64,000 nucleotides of DNA from Hermodice carunculata (taxonomy: Eukaryota > Annelida > Polychaeta > Eunicida > Amphinomidae), in contig OZ026628.1 of NCBI GenBank assembly GCA_964020975.1, positions 62,321,883-62,385,882 of the forward strand. Reading direction: 5' to 3'. Positions 47,360 through 60,479 of the stretch are shown one piece after another. The notes under the pieces were generated by a model. That model worked only from the letters and a program-made list of their open reading frames with translations, did no database searches and was not told the origin of the DNA. Positions within the stretch are counted from its first letter, which is position 1. Every line of letters begins with the position of its first letter. A program made the position numbers and the translations under genes.

Positions 47360-50300
47360 TGTATTCATTAACCCATAGGTACAAAAAAATAGTTGAAAAC
47401 CAGAGCAATACTACCTAGTGAACATCATAGTTTGGCCCACAATGCACTCTTTTCGTAAAATTTCAGCGCGTCCAGTGTGATACCTTTGGAGAAGTTCAAA
47501 ATGCTGGAAGGACACTAAAATAAACAATAATCATTGTAAAGAAAAACGTGTATCACCACTTGTGGAACAAGTTTTAGGACACCCAGAAGTGTCCCGATAG
47601 AGTTTTGAAGCAATTGTGTAAGTAGTTTTGGAGATATTGGTTTTAAATTTTCCCCAAAATTAAGAAGAAATTCATCATGTATGATTGCGTAAGGATGGTG
47701 GACAACTTCCTATCCTATTCACTTAGCTGACTGACTAGTCAGTATGTACAAGATTAATCATTTGCTTCCATCTCAATAAACTTTCATCACAGGTAATATA
47801 GTCATATCGTAACAGCATGTAATATCTACGGCTTTCTCTTCATATTAGTTTGGTCTTATTGATAGTGGCCAGTGTTGCCACCAAAGGAACATCTTTTCAT
47901 CTTGACAGGAAATTCTGTCATACATAAAAGCACCTGCCCGGCGTACTTCTGAAGCCTTACAGTCGACAATTGTTCCATTTAAAAACATAGGGTGTCCGGG
48001 AACCCATATCACTGACATAAAAATATTACAAAATTGAAATAAGGGGAAAAGTAATTAAATATTTCGGTAAGCAACTACAACGGTAGTAGGTCAAAAGTCT
48101 AAAAAAAAAAAAACCCAATGGAGTATAAGAAGATCTCTGTCGAATTTAAAATGAATCTGGCTAACGGTCTTGGAAAAGAAGTAGAACATGTGAATTGTGG
48201 ACGAATGGATGATGGATGATGAAGCATCGCATAAGTAGAGTGAATTGTCAGGTCAGGTGAACAGAAAATCCTCTCTAAATGTGCTTGTTCAATTGTTTTG
48301 AAATAGCATAGGGGCATTTATGGGAAGGCCTACATCTTTATATGTAAAAGAGGTCAAGGTGAGACTTTTTTTTATTTTGTGAAACATGTGTGAGCTTATA
48401 TATTTTTTATGTTCCAAAATCGTTTCTCAAATTGTGGTCAAACAACATTTGGTCAAATACCTAATAATGGATCAGTTGATATCTCAAGTGCTACAAAGTC
48501 ATGATATACACGTCTGTATACATATATTTTACCGTTGTCACAAAAATAAATAAGGTTCTCTCCTCGAAAACTACATACAAAACAAAACACAAAAAGTTGA
48601 AGATATTTACCTATAAAATAGATGTCGGATTCTACTAAAAATTGCACCTACTTCTAGCAACTGTGATTTCTAACAGGTCTGTGCAGAAGATTTATTTCGG
48701 ACCTCAGACCCAAAATAGAATAATATATAGGGAACCATGAATGAATAGCTCAGATCTAACATAAACTGTTGCTTCTCTTCATTCCAACTAGGCCTCCAAG
48801 TGCATTTGATGAGAGTTTAGTTTAGCGAAGAAAAATAAAGTGTTTGTACGTTAACGTTTAGGAATGGGTGGTGGAGACACTTCATCTGAAAACGAAAATT
48901 AACTAGGGTCATAATGACAATAAACAAATATGTGTTGCTAGGGACACCTCAGGGGTTACAATATGCCGTATGTTGCGATATTACTTTCGGACGTCCTTGA
49001 TCAGAGGGGCCTATATGGTTGAGGAAAGGTGATGGAAAAATGTACAAAAAGGAGCAGATGCGATAATGACAATGAACAGACAAAAACAAGTAATGAATGC
49101 TATAGAAAAAAGCATTGTGTTAGGTATGCATAACTAAATGACAGTGACTGTAGATGTTTAGAACCCTATAAAAAGTAAGCAAGCAAACCAAATCCTAAAT
49201 GTGAGTAACTGTATCGAAATGCTGTATCAAAATACACTTTTGTCGGTAGCTTGCTGTAAAGCATAGGGTATACAAAATGTGAGCCACACAAAAATATCAC
49301 CAGCTTCGCTTCACACCTGGTTGATCAGATTGTCATCAAGGGGGGAGTCTTTAAATCTTTCCTTTGCATGCATATGTGTATATGTGGAGCAAAAGGACTT
49401 GGCCCCTATATACATAATGAATATATAGACTGAAAAACAATAATGAGGTACAGACATGGCTTCTTGTCACGAAGAACTCACTTCAACGACGTCATTACTA
49501 TTGGCAGTGTCATTCTAAAAAAATGGCATGCTCTTTCGATGTCAAAGAAGTCCAGTGCTCCCTCTGGTATAGATTCGAGCTGGTACATATTGCGGCTGCC
49601 AGCATGAGTCACATCTGTGTGCCTATATATCAAAAGCAGGCTTCACCTCACCACCTCAAACACTGCACCTATTCCTGCTATGCGCTGGAAAATGAGCCTG
49701 CTTTCAAAGAGCTCTCTTTACCAGGAGGTGCCATTTTACTGTACCTGGCAACACTGTAAAATTGTAAATGTAAGTCATTATGTTCTCATACCATAAGGTT
49801 CAAGATTCAAATCCATTTATGTGGTACGATATTATACACATTTCTGCCATACAACTGAGCATGTAATGATTCAAGGTAAATTAAGAAAGAGAATTATCAC
49901 CATACATTCATGATGTTCGGGATGGTCCTGGTAAGGACGAAAATGTCCACTATCGATGGGGCCACCACGGTACAAAATTGACTTCCAGGTTGTATTGTTT
50001 TCGTCAGCAACAGTCATCTGAGGAAAAGGCATACAGCATATAACTAGAAAATTCAGTAAGTAGTAATTACACGGAGTTACAGTTGTACAGTTGTTACAAA
50101 CAAAGCAATATACTTTGGAGCAAATTTCAACAGAAAACTTTTTTGTTATGTTTTAGAGTGTGTTAGCAAGTAATTTTGGGAATATGGTTTTACATGCACT
50201 TTCCAGATGAGGTATGTTGAGGGATTGCATGCCAGGATGTCAAAAATGTCTGATGATGTATTTCAGAATGATGGTTAAGGCTGAAAATGTTTGTTTGTTT

Positions 50301-51050
50301 TTTTGTTTTTTTTTTTTTGCTTTTTTATTTTTTTTTAATTTTTGACGCAGCCTGGTAATTCATTTAAACCATATGTGTATTATGTCCCCAATGTTGCTCG
50401 ATATTTCCGTTAGATATACTCTATGGGGAATCTTGATTGAATACCAACATTTGTAAATAGCATTTCAATAGATAAAGTACATTAACTGTTGCTGTACCAG
50501 GTGAAAATGGTAAATTTTGAAATGTGAGGTTTCACCTCTAAAGCAATGGAGTAGGCTGTGGACACATATACATGAAATAAGCATAAAGCACACACTTACA
50601 ATGGAGGTAGAATGTGTTAATAATGTTCTAGATTCACAAAAATAAATGATGTAGGCATACATTCTTGTTTGGCAGTAAACTCAGCTGACTCGCAAGCGGG
50701 ATAACCAAAAAAGCTGCACGTCTACATAGTCTCCGTTTATCTTATAAGTGATGAAATTTGGGTTTTTTAAGTATTCAGGCATATGTATTTTGGAAACACT
50801 AAAGTAGTTAATGAAGAATATTTGAAAGGTTGAGTGGACCAGTTTAGAACTACCTCTTCCCTTTTAATGAGTAACTGCCTGTCTCAAGTCAGGAGTAAAA
50901 GTTATTTTCATTAGAAGATGGATGTTGCTGCTTTTGTAGCTTTTGAATCTCATTGAGGAAATTGTTGGGCTAAAATTTATGGTATATGGGAAATGTTTTT
51001 TTCTGCAATATTCAACAATTTTCCCATTGCCAAATAAATCAAAAAAGAAA
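47360..51050. other. No gene recognised
   Basis: Only short frames. 49523-49759 (78 codons) lies in a locally GC-richer patch that also has an ACGACGTCAT (CRE-like) site near 49489, and could be part of an exon or a decayed element. A T-rich run occurs at about 50295-50345. Confidence 0.35.
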
Positions 51051-51069
51051 ACAATGAATGTAAACGGAA

Positions 51070-51490
51070 TTTAAATTGTGTCCAAGTCTGCAAGGTTTAA
51101 CTGGGAAAGGTGAACATAGAACATTCTATGCAAACAGGATATTCCATAAGAATATTGAAACATGTAGAAACTGCAGATCAAAATCATGAAACTTATAATT
51201 TCACAATTTACTATCCTATTCTACAATAGAAAAGGTAACAGTTGTACACCCTGCATGTAAATTATCAACATGATGCAGCGTGCTGCAGTAAGGCCTACAA
51301 GCGCAATGTTTAAACGATGTAACGTGGAGAACTTAAGATGCTGCAGGTAAAACGTTATTTGCTGTGACGTGTTGCACATTAAGTCTCGAAAAATAATGTA
51401 CACTACAGGATTGATTGTCGATTTGTGATCTATATAGCCCAGTTCGTGCTCTAAAATGTCGATAAAAACGTTTCATTTGGCATGGCAGCT
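51070..51490 (+). repeat. Dispersed repeat shared with 9.2 kb, copy 2
   Basis: Colinear with 9190-9520 and, like it, followed closely by a (TA)n tract (51519-51586). Confidence 0.65.
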
Positions 51491-51514
51491 CGTTTTTATT
51501 ATACATGTGATCTG

Positions 51515-51518
<4 letters not shown>

Positions 51519-51599
<81 letters not shown>

Positions 51600-51602
51600 G
51601 TA
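51519..51602 (+). repeat. (AT)n microsatellite
   Basis: About 34 AT units followed by short TATA/CATA echoes. Confidence 0.97.
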
Positions 51603-51739
51603 TATATGAATTAAGAGGAATAAAAGATAAGTCATTCATACAGTTCACTGGTCAAGATGAACCTATCCACATGGACTCGTTTTGGGTGACAAACGTTATG
51701 ATGTCCATATGAAGTTAATAATTTCATCAAGTTCTGCTC

Positions 51740-52262
51740 GTGAGAGATTGGTTTTAAGCTTGCCATCTCGCTTCACAAAGTTCGCGGATTAACACCGCAG
51801 ATTATTCATCATCTTGATTGAAGTCCTCATTATCCCGAAAACTGAAGAGTGATCACCAGCATGACGACACTAGTGAGTGCCTATCTATTCCATATTTTGA
51901 CGCTATGAACGTTAAAGATTTAGACGCAGAAGATTGGCTGCCATTGATCACCAGATTACCGCATGTTTTTACAATTATGTTGTTACTGTTTACCACCTTC
52001 GAAATAAATTTTATAAACCGTCTATATCTGTGTTTCGACTGGAGGATCACCACATATCAGAGAAAGCAGACGATTGTGTGTCCTGTGCGGGGTTCTCCAT
52101 TATGTTTCTTACGGCCTCACGCCAAGCTGCAAAAAAAGTCTCGACCTCTTTACTTGATAGATCCCAGAGTTGACATCCGTACAATGACATGCAGAATGTT
52201 TTAAAAAAATGTTCCTTATATCTGGAAATGCTTTTGAAAAAATGTACCATGAGCATGTTCAC
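51740..52262 (-). pseudogene. LINE ORF2 C-terminal fragment (CR1/L2-like)
   Basis: On the minus strand one frame reads SLYGCQLWDLSSKEVETFFAAWREAVRNI (about 52.19-52.10 kb). The next reads RRFIKFISKVVNSNNIIVKT and then FIASKYGIDRHSLVSS (52.03-51.85 kb). This is the conserved end of many CR1/L2-like ORF2 proteins: YGSxLWDLSS, TAWRKAVRR, RFxxFxxxxxxSxN. A frame shift separates the two parts. The RT core is missing, so the copy is 5'-truncated, the usual form of a dead LINE insertion. Confidence 0.7.
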
Positions 52263-52473
52263 CTATGTTCGAAACTATATGTGTAAGTTAGAACTTTGTG
52301 TCTATCGCCAATAGCTTAGAAGATATGGAGTTGTTAAAATTTTAATTGCCCCTCATTTGCATAATTTTAATTAACATGACTTTTTCAGGTCAGGTGCCTA
52401 ATTTCACCATGGCAAGTTTGGTGGTTTTCGGAATAGTAGGGTCTGGGAAAAACTCCGGACAAATCTAGTCGTA

Positions 52474-52491
52474 AAGAAGAAAGAAAGAAAA

Positions 52492-52522
<31 letters not shown>

Positions 52523-52567
52523 GAAGGAAGGAAGGAAGGAAGGAAGGAAGGAAGGAAGGAAGAAAGG
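52474..52567 (+). repeat. (GAAA)n/(GGAA)n purine microsatellite
   Basis: A homopurine strand of about 90 bases that switches from AAAG to AAGG units. Confidence 0.97.
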
Positions 52568-52655
52568 TAGGTAGGAAAAAACGAATTTTTGGAAAAACAA
52601 AATGTCAGGGTTGGCACCCAGACATAATAAATCACATATTGGATCTTACCTTCTC

Positions 52656-52656
<1 letters not shown>

Positions 52657-52742
<86 letters not shown>
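52657..52742 (+). repeat. (TA)n microsatellite
   Basis: About 42 uninterrupted TA units. Confidence 0.98.
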
Positions 52743-52745
<3 letters not shown>

Positions 52746-53499
52746 TCGTAATATTTATGAAAAAGAAATTGTGATCAATATTTCGTTTGTCTGTACATTT
52801 CCCAGATACAGCCTATGGATAATAAATTGAGTTTTAAGGACATAATAGCGCATTTTGATCTTCGTGTCAGGCTTAATGAATAAGATACGTACTGTTGGCA
52901 GAAATAAAATGACCATGTTAAAAGTTAAGGGTTAGTGGTTATGCCTTCAGCTGTGTCAAGTAATTGAATATTTAGGGCCGAATAGTGGATTTACCACGGC
53001 GATAAATTTCGAATTGGTGTTGATAAAACATATAACTCAGAATATTAAAAAAAAAAAAAATGATCAAATGAGTTGTTTATCATTATGGAGGATGAGTGTT
53101 GCAGATGGTGCCATTAGTAACTTATGGTTGACATCTAGCTTCCTGCGAGTAGAGCCACCTGATGCATAAAAACCCAGCCTCACTGATTGGCTACGGGAAC
53201 TAGTGTCTAAAAATATTTTAGTTCAAAAGGAAGTAGTTTTACATGGAATTTACTTCCCCAAGCATCCTCCATTTGTGCATTATGCTAACCACCTAACGCC
53301 GCAGGTACGTTTAAGAGACATTTGGAATATTGTAGTTTGGAACATTATGTCTTCGACCGCATGTCAGATTGTTCAGGCCATAAAATGGGCAACGACAAAC
53401 CGAATTGCCCTCACATTCAAATCTAGAAGACCACCACATATCATTTTTTGCATCACACGATATCAGCCAAGTAATTTTACATGTGTGGATCTCTATTTT

Positions 53500-53945
53500 C
53501 AGTGTAACCAAAAAGCTGCATTCCCATATTCCAGATTTGCAACTCTATGTATTAGTTTGTACCTGTTCCAAGGCACGAGATGTTTTCCTTCATACTGCAC
53601 TTCATATTCGTTACCTGATGCACAAAAATATCATAAAGTTGTCGGTATGTCTACCCTGAACTTCTGGATTTTGACCTGGCTTGTTTGACGGCTGAAGGTG
53701 TTGATCATCGATGTTGCTTCTTTACTCGGGTTTGGATGTAGCTTCTCTGACATCGTTGGAACTATTGTCCACATCTATTTTTCTTGACAGTATTTATCTC
53801 TACGTTGTCAATATGACATCTTATCCTGTCTAGAAGCTATATGAAAATTGTATTGCTGGATGGCCATTCGAGTCTTGCTGTTGTGTCTGGTAATGCTCAT
53901 GTTGATAAAATTGTCAAGATCCTACGGTTTTAGAATTGGACTGAT
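53500..53945 (+). repeat. Penelope-type repeat, copy D (tail region, opposite orientation)
   Basis: The reverse complement of this stretch is colinear with the tail of copies B and C. It shares GGATAAGATG with a GTA-TATTGACAACGTA block, CAAACAAGCCAGGTCAAAA(T)(C/T)CAG, and GGTAGACATAC(C/T) followed by ACAACT. The orientation is opposite to copies A-C. The RT core itself is not visible here. The 161-codon frame at 53203-53688 overlaps this repeat and is not supported as a gene. Confidence 0.7.
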
Positions 53946-54442
53946 TTTCGACCACGATATTGACCCATAATGGTGTCACTATTATTTGTTTCATCATTTG
54001 GAAAAAATCTTTTAAACTCATTTCGGTAACCAGATGACCAACTGCTTCAAAGTTGCATTGGGAACTTCTGGAGACCCCTCTATCTTTAAGTGTCTGAACA
54101 GGGAGTGCTACGATTTTTTTCCTATTTTCATTGTGAACAATATTTGTGTTTTTTCTAAATTTTCGACAGTTGCTGTGTTTTTTCAAAATATACATGTTTT
54201 GTGTGTGTTTGCAGTTTTTGATTTTTTCTCCAATTCCGCCACTTAGATTTTGCCGAAACTAGATGCACATGTACCTTTGGAGGATCAAATAAAGTTGGTC
54301 ACTTGATGGTGATGCTGCATATCTCTGATTTCTAATTAATTTTTCAATCCAGATGCTAATAAGTTGATGCACTTACTCCTAATGATCATAATGTATGGAA
54401 TTGCAAGGAAATAGATATGTTTTATTTCTTGTGTAAAACGTT

Positions 54443-54907
54443 TAGCTAGAGTAATATATACACTTGGAGGTACTGAAACACGGGGGATTGAGACCGCCAA
54501 AAGCCTTTAAAATTTCGGGACGACCTCCCATCAGTTGCCGTAGGTTGTCATCCCAGTTCCTGCTTATGGATGTATATAGTAAAATGGTTAATCTCGTGGA
54601 TCCCAGAATAAGTTCCCTTAGCTGATGAATTTGTGAAAGTATCCCCACCAGTTATAAGGGAATTATGTATGGCCTTCCTCGAGCGTGTCTTGACGTGCTG
54701 CAGTCCGCCTGCTTTCACGTGTGTACTCAAGTCTGGATCCCCCAGTATTTCAAATCATGGAAAACAAGTCATATAAATAACAGAAAGGGCTTCCATGTGT
54801 GAACCTATATATACATTCAAGTCTGGATCCCACGGTATTTTGAATCATGGAAACCAGTCGTTGGCTTTTCCTTTTATTAACATGAGAAGGTATAAGTTGG
54901 AAAGAGT
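54443..54907 (+). repeat. Left arm of large inverted repeat (about 465 bp)
   Basis: Reverse complementary to 56869-57354 over its whole length with scattered changes. Matching blocks include CACTTGGAGGT(A/C)CTGAAACAC, GGATTGAGACC, GGAACTTATT-type and TATAAGGGAATTATGT-type segments, and TAAGTTGGAAAGAGT or a near match at the inner end. Within the arm, a CAAGTCTGGATCCC...CATGGAAA segment occurs twice about 90 bases apart, and the same doublet is present in the other arm. Confidence 0.85.
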
Positions 54908-56868
54908 TAATTTATATTTTCAACATTTCAAATGAAAGGTGGGAATGTCGATTTAATTTTGTAAATGTTGAAAAATTTGTTATGTTGAAAACATAAATTT
55001 GAAATAGGAACTTTAATATGTTGATGAATTGTAAAGAGACAAAACAATTATACTTCTTGTGAAAAAAAAAGATAACTATACGGTTGGAATTAGATGCCTT
55101 TGCGAATAGTTTCAACAACTGTATATGACTGTTCTTTGTATTGTTACTATCCACAAATGTGTAAGTAGTGTATACCATATACTGTATTGTATTTGTTTTG
55201 TGCTGTTCAAGCAAAATGCCTCCACGTTTGTATCTGAAGTGCAGCAACGAAGGTTCATTCATTTGTAATATATAGACTCTCCAAGGAACAGAAATGCTGA
55301 CAACATACACTTTATATGCATACTCGACAATGCATTTATTTGACATAAAAGCAATACTCCTTTTACGTGTCTGCTCTTACATTGACCCTTGTGGATCTTG
55401 ATAAGGTTTTACCTGTTACAAATTTCACTGCCATCAATTTACCCACCATACATGTATTTTGCACTAGTCTGTTGAGACATGATTTACGTCCCTGTCTTTT
55501 GTCTTTTGATTCCAGCTATGCGGCAGCAGATCAATAAGAGCATGACAAAGAAGAAACTTAAAATTGACATAAGACTTCTGTTGAAAGCTGTCAAAGGATA
55601 CTTTTTCTCTTGGTTCATTGATTATATCTTGCACAAACATTATACCTTTTTGATACCAGTCATGGTAAAATACAGACTTCCCATCCACCTACATATAATC
55701 ATTATACCAGACGGAGTCTCTCAATTTATATTTTTGTCTTGAGTAAAGATAAGCTTTTAAGCATGCTCCATTCACTTAACAATTCAATACGAAATTGTGG
55801 TACATCTTCGTCCTGATAATCATTTGTCCTTGTTTTAAAGAAATCTGTTAGATTAGTCTTATTTAAAAAGCTACTGCTTACATTTTTGCCAGACTCTACG
55901 CAAATTTTGGCACTCCATCGCATATATTTCCATATATTGTCAATAACCATACATCGTTTTAAAACATATCTTTCTCAGATTTACAGTAATCTCAGCCAAT
56001 CACTACACGAAAAGCTATGTTCGGCATCCATGTTTTTTTACCATGCGCAGAACATACACATGTGATCCCGCGCACATGTCCCATACTCCATAATCTCATT
56101 GACTCTGTGAATGGCATACTAAGTTACCCTTTTACACCAGTCAAGTCTGGTTACTTCTTAGAAGGAAACTTGTCTCCATGTTAAACTGTTCAGCTACTTA
56201 ATGCATGATTTAAGTAAAAACACTGCATTGAACTTCACAACTTAGGATGTGCAGTCGGCCGGTTTCGATGCATTTATTATTCACTTTATTTTTTACTTTT
56301 GAATTTTTTTATCCCATGTAAATTCATTTATCAATTTTTAAATTTTTTCTTCATGCTTTCTGAAACTCTAAATAACTTACACGTGTTTCAATTAACACTG
56401 ATTTAACAACAAGTGTTGCACATTTTGTGTGTGTTTTAATGCTTTTGGTTCTTTGTGTTTTACTGCATTTTGAGATGTTTATTTTAGAGTGCAGGTAATG
56501 CATTTCACCGTGTATTTGTCTATTAATATATTGTGTTGTTTATAATAAATGTGTTTTCATATATTAATTTTGAGTTCCACTATATATATTTTTATATATC
56601 AGTGGTTATATGTACGTGACATGTATACAATATTTACTGCACCCGAATGAAAAACAGCTCAGCTGATGTGAATTCCCAGAATACTTATATCATCATTGAC
56701 TTTTCATTATTTGCTACCACATGATGGAGTGTGAAACTTTTTTTCAAGGAAATCGACGAAAACCGTATGACAAATAAGCAGCCACTAACACCATCCATGT
56801 AAGATCTGTTCCTCGTTTTATATACAGAAAATCTTACATAAATGCGGTAGTCTGTAGTGGCAATGATC
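54908..56868. other. Spacer between inverted arms; no transposase recognised
   Basis: About 1.96 kb with unrecognised frames (54912-55346 minus, 144 codons; 55464-55688 and 55726-55950 minus; 55479-55742 plus). The composition is AT-rich and no DDE, RT or other domain is visible. It may be unrelated DNA between two oppositely inserted repeat copies. Confidence 0.4.
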
Positions 56869-57354
56869 ACTCTTTCCAACTTGTACCTTGTCAGGTTAAT
56901 AAAAGGAAAAGCCAAGGACTAGTTTCCATGATACAAAATACCGCGGGATCCAGACGTGAGTGTATATATAGGTTCACACACGGAAGCACTTTCTGATATT
57001 TATATTTGTTTTCCATGATATAAAATACTGGGGGGGGGGGGATCTTGACTTGAATATTTTGTTGACACACGCACACATATGAAAGCAGGTGGAGTACGGC
57101 ACTTCAAGACACACTCGAGGAAGGCCACATATAATTCCCTTATGACTGGTGGTGATACTTTAATAAATTAATCAGTTAAGGGAACTTATTTTGGGATCCA
57201 CGAGATTAACCACTTTAATATATAAATCTACAAGCAGGAACTGGGATGACAGCCTACGGCAACTGATGGGAGGACGTCCCGGGGTTTCAAAGGCTTTTAG
57301 TGGTCTCAATCCCCTGTGTTTCAGGACCTCCAAGTGTATATACTACTAGTTAGA
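56869..57354 (-). repeat. Right arm of large inverted repeat (about 486 bp)
   Basis: See left arm. The arm includes an 11-12 base G run (about 57030-57041) not present in the left arm. Confidence 0.85.
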
Positions 57355-57737
57355 TTCACTTCAAAAGTGCCAAGTATGTATCATACATGGATATATAACC
57401 AGTTTGTTACAATGGGCACCTTTTTGCAACAATTGGATCTTTTTTGTTACATTTATCTATGATTATTATTATTTAAGTGTGGGAGGCTCGTTTTCCCTCA
57501 AAATGCTTGAACTATTTCTTCAAAATTGCACAGGATCCTTCCTGGGAACAGCTAGACAAGAGGGGGCCTTATTACGGGTTGAATGATGAAGACAGCTGAG
57601 CGCCGTCTCTTTGCACATCTCACTTATTTGACAGTATTGAATGATCAATTTGACTGTGTCATTGCAGTACATCAGTGTTGAAATCAAATCTGCCTCATCA
57701 TATACATGCTAGACAAAACCTCAAGTATATTGCTAAA

Positions 57738-57929
57738 AGTAAATAAATAAACAAACAAACTAACAAACAAACAAACAAACGAACGAACGAACGAACGAAC
57801 AAATAAATAAAAAAATAAATAAACAAACAAACAAACAAACAAACAAACAAACAAACAAACAAACAAACAAACAAACAAAAACAAACAAACAAACAAACAA
57901 ACAAACAAACAAACAAACAAACAAACAAA

Positions 57930-57968
<39 letters not shown>

Positions 57969-57992
57969 ATTAATTAATTAATTAATTAATAA
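57738..57992 (+). repeat. Compound (AAAC)/(AACG)/(AAAT)/(AATT) microsatellite
   Basis: About 250 bases of tetranucleotide repeats. The long VCLFVCLF minus-strand frames here are artefacts. Confidence 0.97.
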
Positions 57993-57999
57993 GAGCCAC

Positions 58000-60470
58000 G
58001 AGTCTGCTATTGATGGCCACATGTAGGGGCTATTTTGGCCAAGGATGTCTATAGCTGATATCCTACGGCGGACGTCAGTCCAGCAATACGACCTCAGGCA
58101 GGAAGGCAGGAAAAAAGCAACTTTATATTCCAATTTTCATATCACGTAAGTTCTAAGTTGTCCAAGATATGTGAACAATGTTCACAAAATTAAAGTAAGT
58201 TTTGCTTAAGAAGAACTGCAAAAAGATTCGAAAAATGCTGCTCAGGTGCCCTGGAGGAAACACATAACTACAGTTGAATGATAAGTCGGCTGAGGTAAAA
58301 ACGGCAGCGCCACTGGTGACCGCAATATCAACTATGTGACCCTAGTGGTTTCTAGGTGCAAAATCAAAGCCATTGGCCAAAAAGTTCTTGAGAAGAATGA
58401 TTTTTCTTTTAATATTAACAAGATTAAAAAAAATGCATCTCTTTTGAAAACTTGGTGTAGGACCATCTTAGCAAACTCCAAGTTCAAAATCAAACATTGA
58501 ATGCCATTTTTTAGAAGTGGAAAATGTAGAAAGTATGAATCTGTCTAATATCTGTCTGTGAAGCCAGAAGATTGAACAGAAAGCACTCATCAACGATTGT
58601 AGGTAGTTCACCTATGCCATGTGTGTACATAGATGTAGCTATGAAACAATCATGCAGACTGGCAAGATACAGCAATTTCAATATGCTGAGGAGTATAATT
58701 TAATGTGAAATGGAGTTTTCAAAATAGTATTCATATCAACTTTGTTGTGAAATTTCTAGGCGTTTTAAATTTGTGCTACCATTCGTACTTTACTCAGGAT
58801 CTTACAATGTGTTAGACAGTCAAATAACCATGCCCTTTTTGATAATATAATTCCTTTTAAACAGCGATGAACTTTTTTTTTTACAAAGATTCCAGTCATT
58901 ACATAATTTTAAAGCTTCATAACAAATAGTTTATTGTCGACCTTAACGTTTAAAAAGATACTGTTGTATATGCTTTCTACGATTTCTACTTTGACACAGA
59001 AATCAATCCGATGTATCTATTTCTTACCTTTGCTGAATTTGAATTTTGTCTAATCAGTGTAATATAGTTCAGTATATTTCAAACTTTAACATTTAAACAT
59101 TTTTAGGTATGAAACACATGTAAATTATTATTATCTTTATTGGAGCATACACAAATATATATTTAGAAGAGAGAAACGAGTTTAAAGGGAAGACAGAATC
59201 AAACAAACTGGAGGGACGGGCAGCACTGAGACAGAGTAAAAGTTAAAAAGATGAATAAAAGCAAAAAAGGAGATAAATTAATAATGAAAGAAAAAATAAG
59301 AAACGCAGGGGGAGGAATAAAAGAGGGAAAGAGAAAAAAATAGCCTGAAGTCCTTTCACTTCAATTGAAAACCATAAAGATGTTTTACAACTAACTGTAT
59401 AAAGAATCCGTACAGGTTATATGCATATAGTTTAATCATGATGAGGCTTTATCAATACAATAATTACATGATACTTTATAATACGTGGAGACAATATGTG
59501 GCCAGGTACGTTGTGTAATATCATACCGTCTTCTTTGTCCTCGATTTTAAAAGTTATTGCCTTTTAATATAGGTACAATACCATAATTTTATTTAGCATT
59601 GTTAATTAGTCAAACCGTAATCTGAAACCATTTGCGATTCCATGTCAATGCAGCTACATATAGCAGCCAGCGTTTGTGCAAATCACTTCTGTACTTAATT
59701 CCATTCATTTAGCCAAGCAAACACTTTTGAAATGACCAACGGTATTAATAGGTCTTGCATTCCGTCCGTTTGTATGCCACCTAAGAAAGCTGCAAGCGAC
59801 AGAGAATAATTTGAATTGTTAAACTAACTATAGGATCCCCCAACGGTAGGACTCAACCAACATTCTCTGCAATGACAAAACATGTATGATAAAGCATCTT
59901 TTTATTAATAGAACTCGATTGATTGATTAACATTCCACGAAAACAGTGACATGCTGCATCTGGCTAACATATATCAGAACGAGTTGCAGATGACATGACA
60001 GGCAAATATACCATTTTAACATACAAAATCTGCCACATTCTTCGACCAAACAAATAATGCCCAAACCACCTTGGAATTGACTGGTTTAATAATGTATAAT
60101 CAATTACAAGCAGAATTTGACGTCCTTGTGTCCACACTTCACCAACCATTTCTTTTAACAATCTCCCTATAATAACAAAAGATGTCAGCGTCAAATTTAA
60201 TAACATTTCACTATTGAGCCATCCAAAAGCGCCCATACGCTAAATATAGTCTTCTTCGGTGTTTTTAACCCCCCTCCCCCAAAAAACGTTTCCCTGTTCT
60301 TGTTACCGTAATGCATTCCTGAAAAAAAAAGATTATGACCTATTGGGATATTTTTAATTCTAGATCAGTAGCTTTTTGCTAATTCTGCACGAGCAGGTGC
60401 ATTTATCTAACAGGTACCAAGCAAATCTGTTGATTCAGTATTGGAGTATTCCAAATTGTAGTGAAAGCAT
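58000..60470. other. No clear gene; possible LINE tail and one unassigned frame
   Basis: Read on the minus strand, 59125-59160 gives CCAATAAAGATAATAATAATT, resembling a LINE 3' tail, next to a purine-rich stretch (about 59160-59340). The minus-strand frame 59964-60236 (90 codons, GWLNSEMLLNLTLTSFVIIG...) looks protein-like with a hydrophobic segment, but no family is recognised. The rest is featureless. Confidence 0.3.
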
Positions 60471-60479
60471 CATGTGTCA

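Noticed and set aside
53203-53688. 161-codon plus-strand frame
   Set aside because: Its second half is repeat copy D in reverse orientation. No domain, and the frame is not kept in other copies.
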